This document shows, piece after piece, positions 47,004 to 55,755 of a stretch of 64,000 bases of DNA (positions are counted from its first letter, which is position 1; each line of letters starts with the position of its first letter). Below the pieces are notes generated by a model. It did no database searches and was not told the origin of the DNA. It worked only from the letters and a program-made list of their open reading frames with translations. The stretch is from UBA6065 sp036565605 (GTDB taxonomy: Bacteria; Patescibacteriota; Minisyncoccia; Phycocordibacterales; UBA6065): contig DATCXV010000009.1 in assembly GCA_036565605.1 (NCBI GenBank), forward strand, positions 10,433 to 74,432. The letters are read 5' to 3'. The position numbers were made by a program, and so were the translations under genes.

Positions 47004-47444
47004 TTAGACGCGTCGCGGTTTCTTTGGTCGAGGGCCATTGTGCGGAACTGGCGTCACGTCCTTAACAGACGAAATGCCGATGCCCTTGGTGATGAATGAA
47101 CGGACAGCCGATTCACGGCCCGATCCAACACCCTTAATAACGACGGAAACTTCTTTGACACCCATGAGCTTTGCTTTGTCAGCAAGAATCTCGCCAACTT
47201 TGGCAGCAGCAAACGGAGTTCCCTTCTTTGCGCCCTTGAAACCAAGAGCTCCTGACGAAGACTGGGCCAACGCGTTACCCTTGGAATCAGTAAGCAGACA
47301 GAGCGTGTTATTGTACGTGGACTGGACGTACAAGGTCGCAGCGTCAACTTTGCGCTTTGGTGCTTTGACGGTAGCCGTGCTTGCCGACGGATTCTTCGGC
47401 TCGGACGACGCGACTTTCTTCTCTGCTTTCTTTGCTTCAGCCAT
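47004..47444 (-). CDS. rpsK: Small ribosomal subunit protein uS11
   Basis: The 146-aa protein starts with a Lys/Ala/Ser-rich extension (residues 1-35) before the conserved core: ATLYVQSTYNNTLCLLTDSKGNALAQSSSGALGFKGAKKGTPFAA. It ends with SVKDVTPVPHNGPRPKKPRRV, the invariant tail. It sits in the 30S platform. The N-terminal extension is longer than in E. coli. It precedes rpsD. Confidence 0.96.
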   Translation of the reverse strand: MAEAKKAEKKVASSEPKNPSASTATVKAPKRKVDAATLYVQSTYNNTLCLLTDSKGNALAQSSSGALGFKGAKKGTPFAAAKVGEILADKAKLMGVKEVSVVIKGVGSGRESAVRSFITKGIGISSVKDVTPVPHNGPRPKKPRRV

Positions 47445-47477
47445 GGTGTTTAGGAATAATTAAATTACTTCAGCAGA

Positions 47478-47858
47478 TTACTTCTTCTCTGCTACCTTGC
47501 GACCGGTGCCCGCTGTCTTGCGGACGTTACCGCGGCGAGTACGCGAGTTGGTCTTGGTGCGCTGACCGCGAACCGGGAGGCCGCGCTGATGGCGAACACC
47601 ACGATACGCCTTGATGTCCTTCAAGCGTTTTACGTTTGCTGCGACTTCGCGCTTCAAGTCGCCTTCGATCTTGAGGCCTTCCATCGCTGCCTTAATAGAG
47701 TTTTCTTCATCCGCCGTGATGTCTTTCGACTTTTTGGTCGGATCAATCTTAGCGTCCTCGAGGATCGAGAGAGCGCGAGAACGACCGACGCCGTAGAGCG
47801 TGGTCAGAGCGATTGCAATTTGCTTTTCGTCAGGAAGGGTTATACCGAGGATGCGCAT
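47478..47858 (-). CDS. rpsM: Small ribosomal subunit protein uS13
   Basis: The 126-aa protein begins MRILGITLPDEKQIAIALTTLYGVGRSRA. It contains LKDIKAYRGVRHQRGLPVRGQRTKTNSRTRRG, the highly conserved RNA-binding tail region of uS13 that contacts the A/P-site tRNAs and 16S rRNA. It lies after rpmJ and before rpsK, in standard order. Confidence 0.96.
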   Translation of the reverse strand: MRILGITLPDEKQIAIALTTLYGVGRSRALSILEDAKIDPTKKSKDITADEENSIKAAMEGLKIEGDLKREVAANVKRLKDIKAYRGVRHQRGLPVRGQRTKTNSRTRRGNVRKTAGTGRKVAEKK

Positions 47859-47911
47859 GGGTAGGACGTGTGGGAATAGGTTGCTATGGTAGCACGGTCA
47901 CTTTTAAATGT

Positions 47912-48028
47912 CTAGCCCTGACGCTGCTTATGGCGAGGATTGCCCTTGCACACAACATAAACATAGCCCTTGCGACGGACTATTTTGCACTTGGCGCACT
48001 TGACCTGTACCGATGATTTTACTCGCAT
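47912..48028 (-). CDS. rpmJ: Large ribosomal subunit protein bL36
   Basis: ATG 48028 to TAG 47912-47914 encodes 38 residues: MRVKSSVQVKCAKCKIVRRKG, then YVYVVCKGNPRHKQRQG. The three Cys and one His (CAKC, C, H) are the zinc ribbon ligands of the C+ form. It lies between infA and rpsM, its usual place. It is easily missed because of its length. Confidence 0.95.
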   Translation of the reverse strand: MRVKSSVQVKCAKCKIVRRKGYVYVVCKGNPRHKQRQG

Positions 48029-48050
48029 GGAATTTGATTAAAAATGAAAA

Positions 48051-48263
48051 CTACATTCGCTGGACTACCCTGCCTTTGCCGCCGTAGGGATCAAGCTCTA
48101 CCTTGACCTTGTCGCCGACAAGCACCCGGATACGATTCATCCTCATCTTGCCTGCAAGATACGTCAGTATCTCGGAACCGTCTTCGAGTTGGACGCGAAA
48201 GAAGGTATTAGGCAAGGCTTCGGTGACGACGCCCTGGACGCTTTGTTTATCTTGGTCTGCCAT
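48051..48263 (-). CDS. infA: Translation initiation factor IF-1
   Basis: The 70-aa protein is an S1/OB-fold: VQGVVTEALPNTFFRVQLEDGSEILTYLAGKMRMNRIRVLVGDKVKVELDPYGG. It binds the 30S A site during initiation. Its ATG is 18 bases after the TATAAT of a fully consensus promoter at 48282-48310, giving a leader of about 11 bases. It heads the infA to rpsI operon. Confidence 0.96.
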   Translation of the reverse strand: MADQDKQSVQGVVTEALPNTFFRVQLEDGSEILTYLAGKMRMNRIRVLVGDKVKVELDPYGGKGRVVQRM

Positions 48264-48281
48264 TATTTCGAACGTCTTGCC

Positions 48282-48310
48282 ATTATAGACTGAAGCAAGA
48301 AGAGTGTCAA
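48282..48310 (-). promoter_or_regulatory. Consensus promoter of the infA-alpha operon
   Basis: On the minus strand TTGACA (48305-48310), exactly 17 bases and TATAAT (48282-48287) match the ideal sigma-70 promoter. It is the best promoter in the window. Confidence 0.88.
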
Positions 48311-49669
48311 TTACGGAGTCTTGGTTATATCAATCGAAGAGAGTGATGTTGGGAACGAGCGACGCCAGAATGGTCTGATAGATATATCAGCCTTCTCGAT
48401 CATTGGATAATTAGAAAGGATGGTAGAAACAGCTGCGCGAGACTGCCCCTTAAGTGCTGTTTTCAATGCTAGTTCATCATACGTCCATTCAAGTGTGGCA
48501 GGACCTTTAAGCGAGAACGAAATCGAGTCAGAAGAAGGATCAAAGCCAGACTTTGGTGTGAAGACCAGATCCGCAGGTTCCTGGATGATTGTCGCACTAC
48601 CATCATTTTTGCCAGTCGCAGCAGCGATAGCTTGGCCAAAGGCGTGCGGCTCGAAAACTGCTGCTGAAATAGTACCTTCTTCCTTGATCAAAGCCGAACC
48701 ACTATCAGCAGATTCGTCAGGCAGGTCTTTGAAGCTGATCACGTACGCATTGTCATAAAAGACTGCGCCTGGAGCCATGGCCGCCTTTGCTTTTTCAAGA
48801 AGCGATGTCGTAAGTGCAGCTTCGTTTGCTTGTTTTGCCTTTGCACGATCAGCATCAGCTACGACCTTCTGTGTGCCTACAAAGCCGCCAGCAAAAGGAG
48901 TTTTTGATCGAGCGTAAAAACCCTGGTAGCGAGGATCGCCTTTAAAACCTGGAATAGTTAAATCCTTCAAGCCAACATTGTATTTATCGCCTGGTTCATC
49001 GGCCATGACCACTGCTTCAATCGATCCTGGCTTTGATCCAGATTTGCCCGGCACGGTAACCGAGTCAGAAATGCGGTACACAAGTCCTTCTGGTGTCTCG
49101 AAACGAGTATTTTTAATAAGTCGCTGCGATGCCGAGCTGTAATTGTTATATATAACGATCGTCCCCGACGCGCGGGTTGAAACCTGTTTTTCGCCGTTCG
49201 CTTTGACCGTCTGGCCTGCTGTATCTTTGATAATTACCGGCAAGAAAGCCAGGCCAGTTGCAGCCTCCTTCTTTGCTGTAAAGTCATTTGCAACGGTAAC
49301 ATCAGCCGTCTTTACTGTTACAGCCATAGCTGCACCATGGAAAACAGTTGATAGAAGCACCGCAGCGACGATGACCAACGTGACGATACCTGCGAAAACT
49401 CTTTTCGCGCTTGAACCGCGGCGTCGGGACCTCGGCTTTTTTTTACTTACTTCTTCCTGAGCATGCTCCCACTCTCTTATTGCTTCAGAAGGCTCGGGCC
49501 TGCGTTCTACTTTTTTGCGGACAATTACCATGTCGCCATCTTGCTCGACGACTGGTTCGGTTCGAGGCGCTGGACGTTCAACCGCACGCGGTCGAATATC
49601 TTTAAGCGGCACGTTCCTGATAGAACGACGATCTGGTGGCACGATGTCTTGGAAAGAATTTCGAGGCAT
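48311..49669 (-). CDS. Single-pass membrane protein with baseplate-J-like outer domain
   Basis: The 452-aa protein has a basic, Pro/Arg-rich cytoplasmic tail (residues 1-85), one membrane helix (about 88-112, VFAGIVTLVIVAAVLLSTVF) and a large outer domain. That domain has ASGTIVIYNNYSSASQRLIKNTRFETPEGLVYR followed by GSIEAVVMADEPGDKYNVG, which resembles the baseplate J/gp47 type of beta domain seen in CPR surface proteins. It lies directly downstream of the PilM/FtsA-like gene, so a shared pilus or envelope complex is plausible. The function is not established. Confidence 0.6.
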   Translation of the reverse strand: MPRNSFQDIVPPDRRSIRNVPLKDIRPRAVERPAPRTEPVVEQDGDMVIVRKKVERRPEPSEAIREWEHAQEEVSKKKPRSRRRGSSAKRVFAGIVTLVIVAAVLLSTVFHGAAMAVTVKTADVTVANDFTAKKEAATGLAFLPVIIKDTAGQTVKANGEKQVSTRASGTIVIYNNYSSASQRLIKNTRFETPEGLVYRISDSVTVPGKSGSKPGSIEAVVMADEPGDKYNVGLKDLTIPGFKGDPRYQGFYARSKTPFAGGFVGTQKVVADADRAKAKQANEAALTTSLLEKAKAAMAPGAVFYDNAYVISFKDLPDESADSGSALIKEEGTISAAVFEPHAFGQAIAAATGKNDGSATIIQEPADLVFTPKSGFDPSSDSISFSLKGPATLEWTYDELALKTALKGQSRAAVSTILSNYPMIEKADISIRPFWRRSFPTSLSSIDITKTP

Positions 49670-49685
49670 AACTCTGTTATGTTTC

Positions 49686-50840
49686 CTATATCATATCATA
49701 CGCTCGGGCAGCGAAAGCAGATGCGATAGCAATGAAGGCATCTTTTTCCGCGTGCTCGCTAAAAGAAACTGAATCTTTCAGGCGATCGGCGCTTACCAAT
49801 GTCGGTGAAAATGATCCGGCCGAAAGCGTTCTCATAAAGAATGGAAGCAGGTCACCGTCGATAACGGCATAACTTTCTTTCGGAAGCGACACATGGTCAG
49901 AAAGCCGGGTCAGAGCATCAGAAAGCGATTTCATCCAGTTTTCCCCCGCCTCGTCTAAGACCGGCCGGACCTTTTCCTTGGTCGTATCGTCAAGTTTTCC
50001 TTCTTCATATAGACGAATCAAAGATGAGGCTTGCTCGGGTGATGTTGCAAAGGCTTTTGCAGCCGCAGAAACAATAGTATTGCGACCTGCCGGAAAGCTT
50101 GCGCTTTCAAGCAGAAGTCCGTCTTTGGTCACTGCGACGTCCGAAAGTTCTCCACCGATATCAAGATAGAGAAAATCCGGCGCAGTCTGAAACGTATCTC
50201 GAATAGTCGAGAATGAAGCCAATGCCAGCGTGTGCGCATTGGTTCCTTTCGGGTGAAATGCAGCAATTGTTATCTGGCGGACTTTTTCTAAAACCATATT
50301 CGGAACCAAGCTCATAAAGATCGAGATTTGAGCGGATTTTGCCTTTTTGCCGTACGGATCGGCAAGTTCGTAACCGTTCAGTGTGATCTGCACCACCTTA
50401 CGTTCGATGATCGTAAGTTCCTTTGCGATCTCATTTGCTACTCCACCAACGTCTTGCGCAATCTTTTCAATCAAAGCCTCTGTAAGCTCGAACGGTGTTT
50501 CTTCATCGATTGAAACAACACGCGTCTGAGTCACCGACCAGGGCGAAGAAAAGATATGCATCACTCGCTTCACCTTAAGACCACCAAATTCTGTGAACTT
50601 CAAATGTGATGCACCTTCGTGGATTATGCGCTCGTTCGCTCTTTCCAAAGCTGCAATCATCTGAGAAAGAAGGCGCTCTGCATCTTTGCTCGAGGTGGCC
50701 TTTTCAGACAGCAATTCGCGAACCGTAAAAATGACTTGAGGTGCAGCACCCTTTGTAAATCTAACCAAGCCCGCCCCAACCGATGCCGATCCGATGTGAA
50801 AGACAACACCGAGTTCGGTTTTCGAAGAGAAAAGAGACAT
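49686..50840 (-). CDS. PilM/FtsA-like actin-fold protein
   Basis: The 384-aa protein begins MSLFSSKTELGVVFHIGSASVGAGLV, an actin-like phosphate-1 region, has YLDIGGELSDVAVTKDGLLLESASFPAG (phosphate-2 region) near residue 232, and a C-terminal IDGDLLPFFMRTL segment. PilM proteins of type IV pilus machines and FtsA share this fold. Association with the membrane protein downstream fits PilM-PilN logic. ATG 50840 is fixed by TG-C-TATACT ending six bases upstream. A longer frame would overlap alaS. Confidence 0.65.
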   Translation of the reverse strand: MSLFSSKTELGVVFHIGSASVGAGLVRFTKGAAPQVIFTVRELLSEKATSSKDAERLLSQMIAALERANERIIHEGASHLKFTEFGGLKVKRVMHIFSSPWSVTQTRVVSIDEETPFELTEALIEKIAQDVGGVANEIAKELTIIERKVVQITLNGYELADPYGKKAKSAQISIFMSLVPNMVLEKVRQITIAAFHPKGTNAHTLALASFSTIRDTFQTAPDFLYLDIGGELSDVAVTKDGLLLESASFPAGRNTIVSAAAKAFATSPEQASSLIRLYEEGKLDDTTKEKVRPVLDEAGENWMKSLSDALTRLSDHVSLPKESYAVIDGDLLPFFMRTLSAGSFSPTLVSADRLKDSVSFSEHAEKDAFIAIASAFAARAYDMI

Positions 50841-50846
50841 GGGTAA

Positions 50847-50855
50847 AGTATAGCA
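50847..50855 (-). promoter_or_regulatory. Extended -10 box of the PilM-like gene
   Basis: Minus-strand TG-C-TATACT ends six bases before ATG 50840, giving a leaderless transcript. Confidence 0.65.
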
Positions 50856-50901
50856 AAGAAAATGGACCCGTCGCGCAGCGACGATAGGTTTCTCGAATTG
50901 A

Positions 50902-52683
50902 CTAAACAAGTACCGCCTTGATGCGCCTTACTCCCGCGCTCACTGCTTCCTCTTTCTGAATCTTGAACATGCCTAAAGTGCCTGTGTTTTCGACATGTGG
51001 TCCACCGCAGAATTCCTTTGAAACGGCCGAATCGATAGAATCACCGATGTAATAGACGGACACAACGTCGCCATATTTATCACCGAAGAAATGCAGGGCA
51101 CCGGTCTTCTCGGCTTCGGCCTTAGGAAGCTCTACGCGATGAACTGGGAGTTTCTTCTGAATATTGGCGTTTACAATCTCCTCGACGCGTCGTTTTTCAT
51201 CATCGGTCATTTTTGCCGGATGAGTAAAGTCAAAACGCAAACGTTCGGGTGTGATATTCGATCCTTTTTGCTGGACATGTGAGCCTAACACCTGACGCAG
51301 TGCCTGGTGCAGTAAGTGAGTCGCGGTGTGATATTTCAGCGACATTTCGGACGTATCGCCCAGGCCGCCTTTGAATTTCTGTTCGGCGCCCGCACGAGAA
51401 AGATCCTGATGTTTTTTGAATTCGGCATCAAAGCCAGCCTTGTCGACGGTGATTCCCCTGCCCTTGGCCATTTCGATGGTCAGATCGATCGGGAAACCGT
51501 AGCTCGAGAACAATACAAAGGCATCGGCGCCCGACATGCTGCCCGATTTCGCCATCTTTTCGAACTCCTTCATGCCGTTTGTGAGCGTATCCGAAAACTT
51601 CTTGGCTTCTTCGCCGATGACGCGCTTGATATCGGCCGCCTTTGTCACCAACTCCGGATATGCTTCCTTATAAATGCTGACATAGGTGTCGATGACGGCT
51701 CCGATACGCTTGTCATCAAGCATTTTGTCGCTGGTATTCATGATGGCGCGACGAATAAGGCGGCGCAAGATATAGCCCTGATCAGTATTTGAAGGAAGTA
51801 CGCCGTCGCAGACCAAAAACATGCTCGCGCGCAAGTGATCGGCAATAATGCGCTTGCTGCGGACCGAGACGTCCGGGCTTTTCATTAAAGCCATGACTGG
51901 CGCAAAAATATCCGTCTCGAATACATTCGATTTCTTCTGGAGGATAGCGCAGATACGTTCAAGTCCGGCACCGGTATCGACGTTCTTTTTGGCAAGTTTA
52001 CCAATAATCTTGCCTTCCCTTTTCTCGAACTCCATGAACACATCGTTCCAGATCTCGATCACCTTGCCTTCATCGTCTGCTTTGTCGTATTCGGCAGGAG
52101 TAAGATCGCCAAGACCCTCTTCGGTCACGTCATAGAACATTTCAGAGCACGGACCCGTTGGTCCGGTCCAGGTATCTTGACCTTTCACAGCTGGCCACCA
52201 GTTCGCTGAAGCGTCTTTGTAATAAATTCGGTGCTTGGGCATACCAACTGATTCCCAAATATTCGCCGCCTCGTCGTCTTTTGCTGCATTTTGGTCTCCA
52301 GCAAAGACTGTTACGTACAAACGATTCGGGTCAAGACCGAATCCTTCGGTCTTTGATGTGAGCAGCTCATAACTCCACCTGATTGCCTCTTCTTTGAAAT
52401 ATGATCCCAAAGACCAGTTTCCAAGCATCTCGAAAAACGTCAGATGGCGATTGTCGCCAATATCGTCGATGTCGCCGGTGCGCACACACTTCTGCACATC
52501 AGCAAGCTTGTCGCCTTGCGGATGCGGGCGACCCATAAGATACGGCACCAAAGGCTGCATGCCGGCAGTATTGAAAAGAACCGTCGGGTCATTCTCGGGA
52601 ACCAACGGTGCAGATGGCAATATCGCATGACCACGAGCGGCGAAAAAAGCCAAAAAGCGACGACGTACTTCGGCGGATGTCAT
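50902..52683 (-). CDS. alaS: Alanyl-tRNA synthetase, short form without C-terminal domain
   Basis: The 593-aa class II synthetase has the aminoacylation domain (ILPSAPLVPENDPTVLFNTAGMQPLVPYLMG, FFEMLGNWSLGSYFKEEAIRW), the helical tRNA-recognition part and the editing domain, with zinc motifs TATHLLHQALRQVLGSHV and FCGGPHVENTGTLG. E. coli AlaRS has 876 aa. The DHHA1-type C-Ala domain that dimerises and helps tRNA binding is missing. The frame ends cleanly at RRIKAVLV with a normal stop, so this is a natural short form, as known in CPR. TAAATT with TG lies nine bases before the ATG. Confidence 0.93.
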   Translation of the reverse strand: MTSAEVRRRFLAFFAARGHAILPSAPLVPENDPTVLFNTAGMQPLVPYLMGRPHPQGDKLADVQKCVRTGDIDDIGDNRHLTFFEMLGNWSLGSYFKEEAIRWSYELLTSKTEGFGLDPNRLYVTVFAGDQNAAKDDEAANIWESVGMPKHRIYYKDASANWWPAVKGQDTWTGPTGPCSEMFYDVTEEGLGDLTPAEYDKADDEGKVIEIWNDVFMEFEKREGKIIGKLAKKNVDTGAGLERICAILQKKSNVFETDIFAPVMALMKSPDVSVRSKRIIADHLRASMFLVCDGVLPSNTDQGYILRRLIRRAIMNTSDKMLDDKRIGAVIDTYVSIYKEAYPELVTKAADIKRVIGEEAKKFSDTLTNGMKEFEKMAKSGSMSGADAFVLFSSYGFPIDLTIEMAKGRGITVDKAGFDAEFKKHQDLSRAGAEQKFKGGLGDTSEMSLKYHTATHLLHQALRQVLGSHVQQKGSNITPERLRFDFTHPAKMTDDEKRRVEEIVNANIQKKLPVHRVELPKAEAEKTGALHFFGDKYGDVVSVYYIGDSIDSAVSKEFCGGPHVENTGTLGMFKIQKEEAVSAGVRRIKAVLV

Positions 52684-52692
52684 ATAAGCGCA

Positions 52693-52701
52693 AATTTAAC
52701 A
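52693..52701 (-). promoter_or_regulatory. Extended -10 box of alaS
   Basis: Minus-strand TG-T-TAAATT ends nine bases before ATG 52683. Confidence 0.4.
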
Positions 52702-52738
52702 CGTTTTCAGGTAGAAAAAAACTCCCACAGGTTTTCAC

Positions 52739-54511
52739 CTATCTTTTCGATTTGGTTAAATGTTCAAGCTGTTCGATATTCTTCTCGATCTGCTTAAGTC
52801 CTTCTTGCCAGAACGATGGTTTGGTCACATCGATGCCGATCGATTTAAAAATATCTTCCGGCGAGGCACTTGAACCGGCACGCAGGAATTTTTCGATCTC
52901 AGTCAAAAAGGCTTTGTCCTTCTTATATCTCGCATACAGAGCGCTCGAGATCAATTGGCCGAACGCGTATGAATAAACATAGAAGAATTGACGAATATGA
53001 GACCAATAGACAAAGAAGTTGCCGTCTTCAGGGCGCATTTCAACAGCGGGTCCCAAGTATGCGGCCATGTGCTTGTTCATCAAGGAAGCGATTTCCGCGC
53101 TCGACAAACCACCCTTGGCCCGCAGAATCTCGTGGAATTCCGTTTCGAAATTGAAGCACGCAACCTGACGGAAAATAGTCGAGATGTCATCATTCAGTCG
53201 CTTATGCAAAGCGACAATCTTTTCATCGTCAGAGAGTGTCTCGAAAACTGCGTCAAAGACGAAAGACTCAAATAAGGTCGATGCGACTTCAGCCGCCGCA
53301 ATAGAATAGCCCTGATACAACGGAGTCTGGGATTCAGTCGCCAAGTCGGTATGGATGGCATGACCCATTTCATGTGCCAGAGTCATTGTCTCGGAAAAAG
53401 AATCGGTGTGGTTCAACAGTACGAAAGTCGGTGCGTTCACATTAGGTGCACAGTATGCCCCGCCAGTTTTACCCACCTTCGGGAAGACGTCGATCTGACC
53501 ATTTTTAAGATATGAGTCCAAAATCTCGCGGAATCGTGGATGTACCGATCCAAAAACATCACGAACTGTCTTTAACGCCTCGGGAAACGGCACGGCTTTA
53601 ACATTCTTTCCAATACCAACCTGACGGTCCGGATAACGAAGCTTCTGAAGACCCAGTAATTTCGCTTTGAGTTTGTAGAAGCGATGACTTATGGGAAAAG
53701 CCTTGGTCACCGCATCAATCAGAGCCAGCACGCTTTTACGATCATTCTGATAAGACAGTATGGTTGCGTCATAGGCTTTATCAAATCCTCGGAGACCATC
53801 ATTAATTTTCTTGTCGGTGCCGATGGCATTCAGCTCCGCTTCAGCAATATCACTAAATTCAGCGAACTTCTTCATTACTCGCTCATGCAATTCATAACGA
53901 TCAGGCAACGGCAGATCTGCGATTGTCGAAACCGCTTTCGGCAACGGTAGTTGTTCAGCCCTCCATTCAATAGTCGCATTACCTAATACTTTTTCGGTAA
54001 GATTTCGCCAATGGCTATAAGCTGGGATCGCCTTCAGGCCCAGAATTTTCTCTTCAGGTTCGGAAAGATCGTGCTTAGCACGGCGGAAAACGTTATGCAG
54101 ATAGTATCGGAAATGTGCTAGCTTTTTCGAAGCTAAAAATTTCTTCTGAAGCGGCGCAGGAATCTTGGCAAGCGACAATTCGAAAAAGACGATCTTGTGC
54201 TCGTTCTTAGCAAAGCGTTCCAATAACTGGTTATATGTGGCTCGAGCAATATCGTCTTTGGCGTTCAGATCCTGAGCGAAGCTGAAATAAGAGATCGGTG
54301 CGGTGATACGTAGTTTTTTGAAAAGACCCTCAAAATCATTTAGAGCCTCAAAAAGCTTTGCTTCTTTTTTCAGATAATCCGTCTTTCCTTTCCACTTCTT
54401 TTCAAACTTCGAATATGCAGCCTCGATAGCCCTCACATCTTTTTCGATCTGCGGATCAGTGTGGCTCTTATATAGAAGGTTCAGATTCCAGGAAGTTTTT
54501 ATATCTTTCAT
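52739..54511 (-). CDS. pepF: Oligoendopeptidase F-like M3 metallopeptidase
   Basis: The 590-aa cytoplasmic zinc peptidase has the HEXXH motif in LAHEMGHAIHTDLATESQ near residue 380, with the third ligand Glu in AAAEVASTLFESFVF downstream. The long helical N-terminal lobe closes over the active site, as in M3B oligopeptidases. It would degrade short peptides. ATG 54511 follows the TAG of the UDG gene with no gap, so both are on one transcript. Confidence 0.9.
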   Translation of the reverse strand: MKDIKTSWNLNLLYKSHTDPQIEKDVRAIEAAYSKFEKKWKGKTDYLKKEAKLFEALNDFEGLFKKLRITAPISYFSFAQDLNAKDDIARATYNQLLERFAKNEHKIVFFELSLAKIPAPLQKKFLASKKLAHFRYYLHNVFRRAKHDLSEPEEKILGLKAIPAYSHWRNLTEKVLGNATIEWRAEQLPLPKAVSTIADLPLPDRYELHERVMKKFAEFSDIAEAELNAIGTDKKINDGLRGFDKAYDATILSYQNDRKSVLALIDAVTKAFPISHRFYKLKAKLLGLQKLRYPDRQVGIGKNVKAVPFPEALKTVRDVFGSVHPRFREILDSYLKNGQIDVFPKVGKTGGAYCAPNVNAPTFVLLNHTDSFSETMTLAHEMGHAIHTDLATESQTPLYQGYSIAAAEVASTLFESFVFDAVFETLSDDEKIVALHKRLNDDISTIFRQVACFNFETEFHEILRAKGGLSSAEIASLMNKHMAAYLGPAVEMRPEDGNFFVYWSHIRQFFYVYSYAFGQLISSALYARYKKDKAFLTEIEKFLRAGSSASPEDIFKSIGIDVTKPSFWQEGLKQIEKNIEQLEHLTKSKR

Positions 54512-55108
54512 CTATTTGTATTTTTCCAATGCTTTGAAGTCTTCCAACAATACCTGACGCATGCCGCCGTTGTACAGAGCAACAGCCGGATGATACAAAG
54601 CGACGATCGTAAATGTTCCCCAGGGCGCGGTCGCTTTGAATTCTTTGCCGTGAATTTTCGAGACGGTCTGTAGCTTGTCTGTTAAGCCGTATTTTTCGAA
54701 CAAATATTTCATCGAATGGCGACCCAAGGTGGCGATCACCTTTGGTTTCATAATTTCGATCTGGCGCTCTAAAAAGGGGCCGTATAATTGGATTTCATCC
54801 GGAGACGGATCACGGTTTTCTGGCGGACGATCTTTGACCAAGTTTGTCACATACACTTTTGTACGATCCATCTTTATAGAAGCAAGCATTTCGTCAAGAA
54901 ATCGTCCCGACGCGCCGCAAAACGGTTTGCCTTTCTTGGCCTCATTTTGGCCTGGTGCTTCGCCAACAAACATCAGATGCGCATCATGCGCACCCTCGCC
55001 AATAACCGGAAAATAATTGTTTTCAGTGCGGTATGCATAAAGTGACGAGTTTTTCAGAGCGAATATTTCGTCTCGAATTTCACGCATCGCCTCGGTGTTG
55101 ACTGTCAT
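54512..55108 (-). CDS. Uracil-DNA glycosylase family 4 fold without Fe-S cysteines
   Basis: The 198-aa protein matches family 4/5 uracil-DNA glycosylases: LMFVGEAPGQNEAKKGKPF (motif 1), YVTNLVKDRPPENRDPSPDEI and the HPAVALYN motif 2. Family 4 enzymes bind a 4Fe-4S cluster by a CXXC near the N-terminus, Cys in KCRPP and Cys in the following helix. Here these positions read LKNSSLYAYRT, KDRPP and EIQLYGPFL, so all four ligands are lost. The catalytic fold may still work without iron. A leaderless TATACT promoter precedes ATG 55108. Confidence 0.85.
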   Translation of the reverse strand: MTVNTEAMREIRDEIFALKNSSLYAYRTENNYFPVIGEGAHDAHLMFVGEAPGQNEAKKGKPFCGASGRFLDEMLASIKMDRTKVYVTNLVKDRPPENRDPSPDEIQLYGPFLERQIEIMKPKVIATLGRHSMKYLFEKYGLTDKLQTVSKIHGKEFKATAPWGTFTIVALYHPAVALYNGGMRQVLLEDFKALEKYK

Positions 55109-55114
55109 GGGCTG

Positions 55115-55120
55115 AGTATA
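55115..55120 (-). promoter_or_regulatory. -10 box of the UDG gene
   Basis: Minus-strand TATACT ends six bases before ATG 55108. Confidence 0.6.
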
Positions 55121-55154
55121 ACAAAGAAAAAAGCACCCTTACGGATGGGTGCTT
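55121..55154 (-). terminator. Terminator over the stop of the 79-aa gene
   Basis: AAGCACCC and GGGTGCTT form the stem; the TAA stop (55139-55141) lies in the loop. TTTTTTC follows on the minus strand. Confidence 0.8.
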
Positions 55155-55378
55155 GCATAGGCAGCAGCTTCGCCGCTTTCAGCGAAACGAAACAAGCGAT
55201 CATTGCGAGCTTCGCGGGTTTCAGCGGGTTTAGCGGCCAAGGCCAGAAACAACTGACGCAGATTTCGCCGGCGATCGGTGAAATCTTGTTTCTGATAATC
55301 CGGTAGATTTTGTATTGAAAGCACGCGCTGACACTCAGCGAGGCCGATCAAAATTCGGCAGTATGTGAATGGGTTCAT
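55139..55378 (-). CDS. 79-aa protein of unknown function
   Basis: The protein MNPFTYCRILIGLAECQRVLSI is followed by a basic helix (DFTDRRRNLRQLFLALAAKP) and an Ala/Glu-rich end. It is soluble and no family is recognised. The terminator whose loop holds its stop codon supports it as a real gene. It lies between ogt and the UDG gene in a row of DNA-repair-like genes. No clear promoter box was found in the 89-base gap upstream. Confidence 0.5.
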   Translation of the reverse strand: MNPFTYCRILIGLAECQRVLSIQNLPDYQKQDFTDRRRNLRQLFLALAAKPAETREARNDRLFRFAESGEAAAYASTHP

Positions 55379-55467
55379 GGAGTTCGTGGATTCCTAACTC
55401 CATTGTCCCTCTGTGCACTGCAGGATGCCAGAGAGTTATGCACAACCTCGCTACTGTTTTAGTATTT

Positions 55468-55755
55468 CTAAAGTGTCACCCCTTCAGCGCGCAGAAGCGC
55501 AATTTTAGCTGCACTTCCCTGCTTACCACCACGAATACCGTTATAGCCACCAATTTTTCCATCGGCACGAACAACGCGATGACATGGTACCGACGTATCT
55601 ACGTTGTTAGCCATAATCATACCCACCGCCCTCGATGCGTTCGGAGAACCGGCACGCTTGGCAACCTCGCCATATGAAAGAGTCTTGCCCATTGGAATAT
55701 CACGGACAACTTTTAATACTATTTCTTTAAAGGAGGCTTTTTGTAGAGTTTTCAT
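55468..55755 (-). CDS. ogt: Methylated-DNA--protein-cysteine methyltransferase (catalytic domain only)
   Basis: The 95-aa protein is only the C-terminal DNA-binding and active-site domain: IPMGKTLSYGEVAKRAGSPNASRAVGMIMANN (helix-turn-helix) and SVPCHRVVRADGKIGGY. The active Cys in PCHRV is present, unlike alkyltransferase-like proteins, which have Trp there, so repair of O6-alkylguanine is possible. Its start overlaps the nuclease gene end by 29 bases. AAGGAGG lies in the overlap about 20 bases upstream. Confidence 0.9.
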   Translation of the reverse strand: MKTLQKASFKEIVLKVVRDIPMGKTLSYGEVAKRAGSPNASRAVGMIMANNVDTSVPCHRVVRADGKIGGYNGIRGGKQGSAAKIALLRAEGVTL

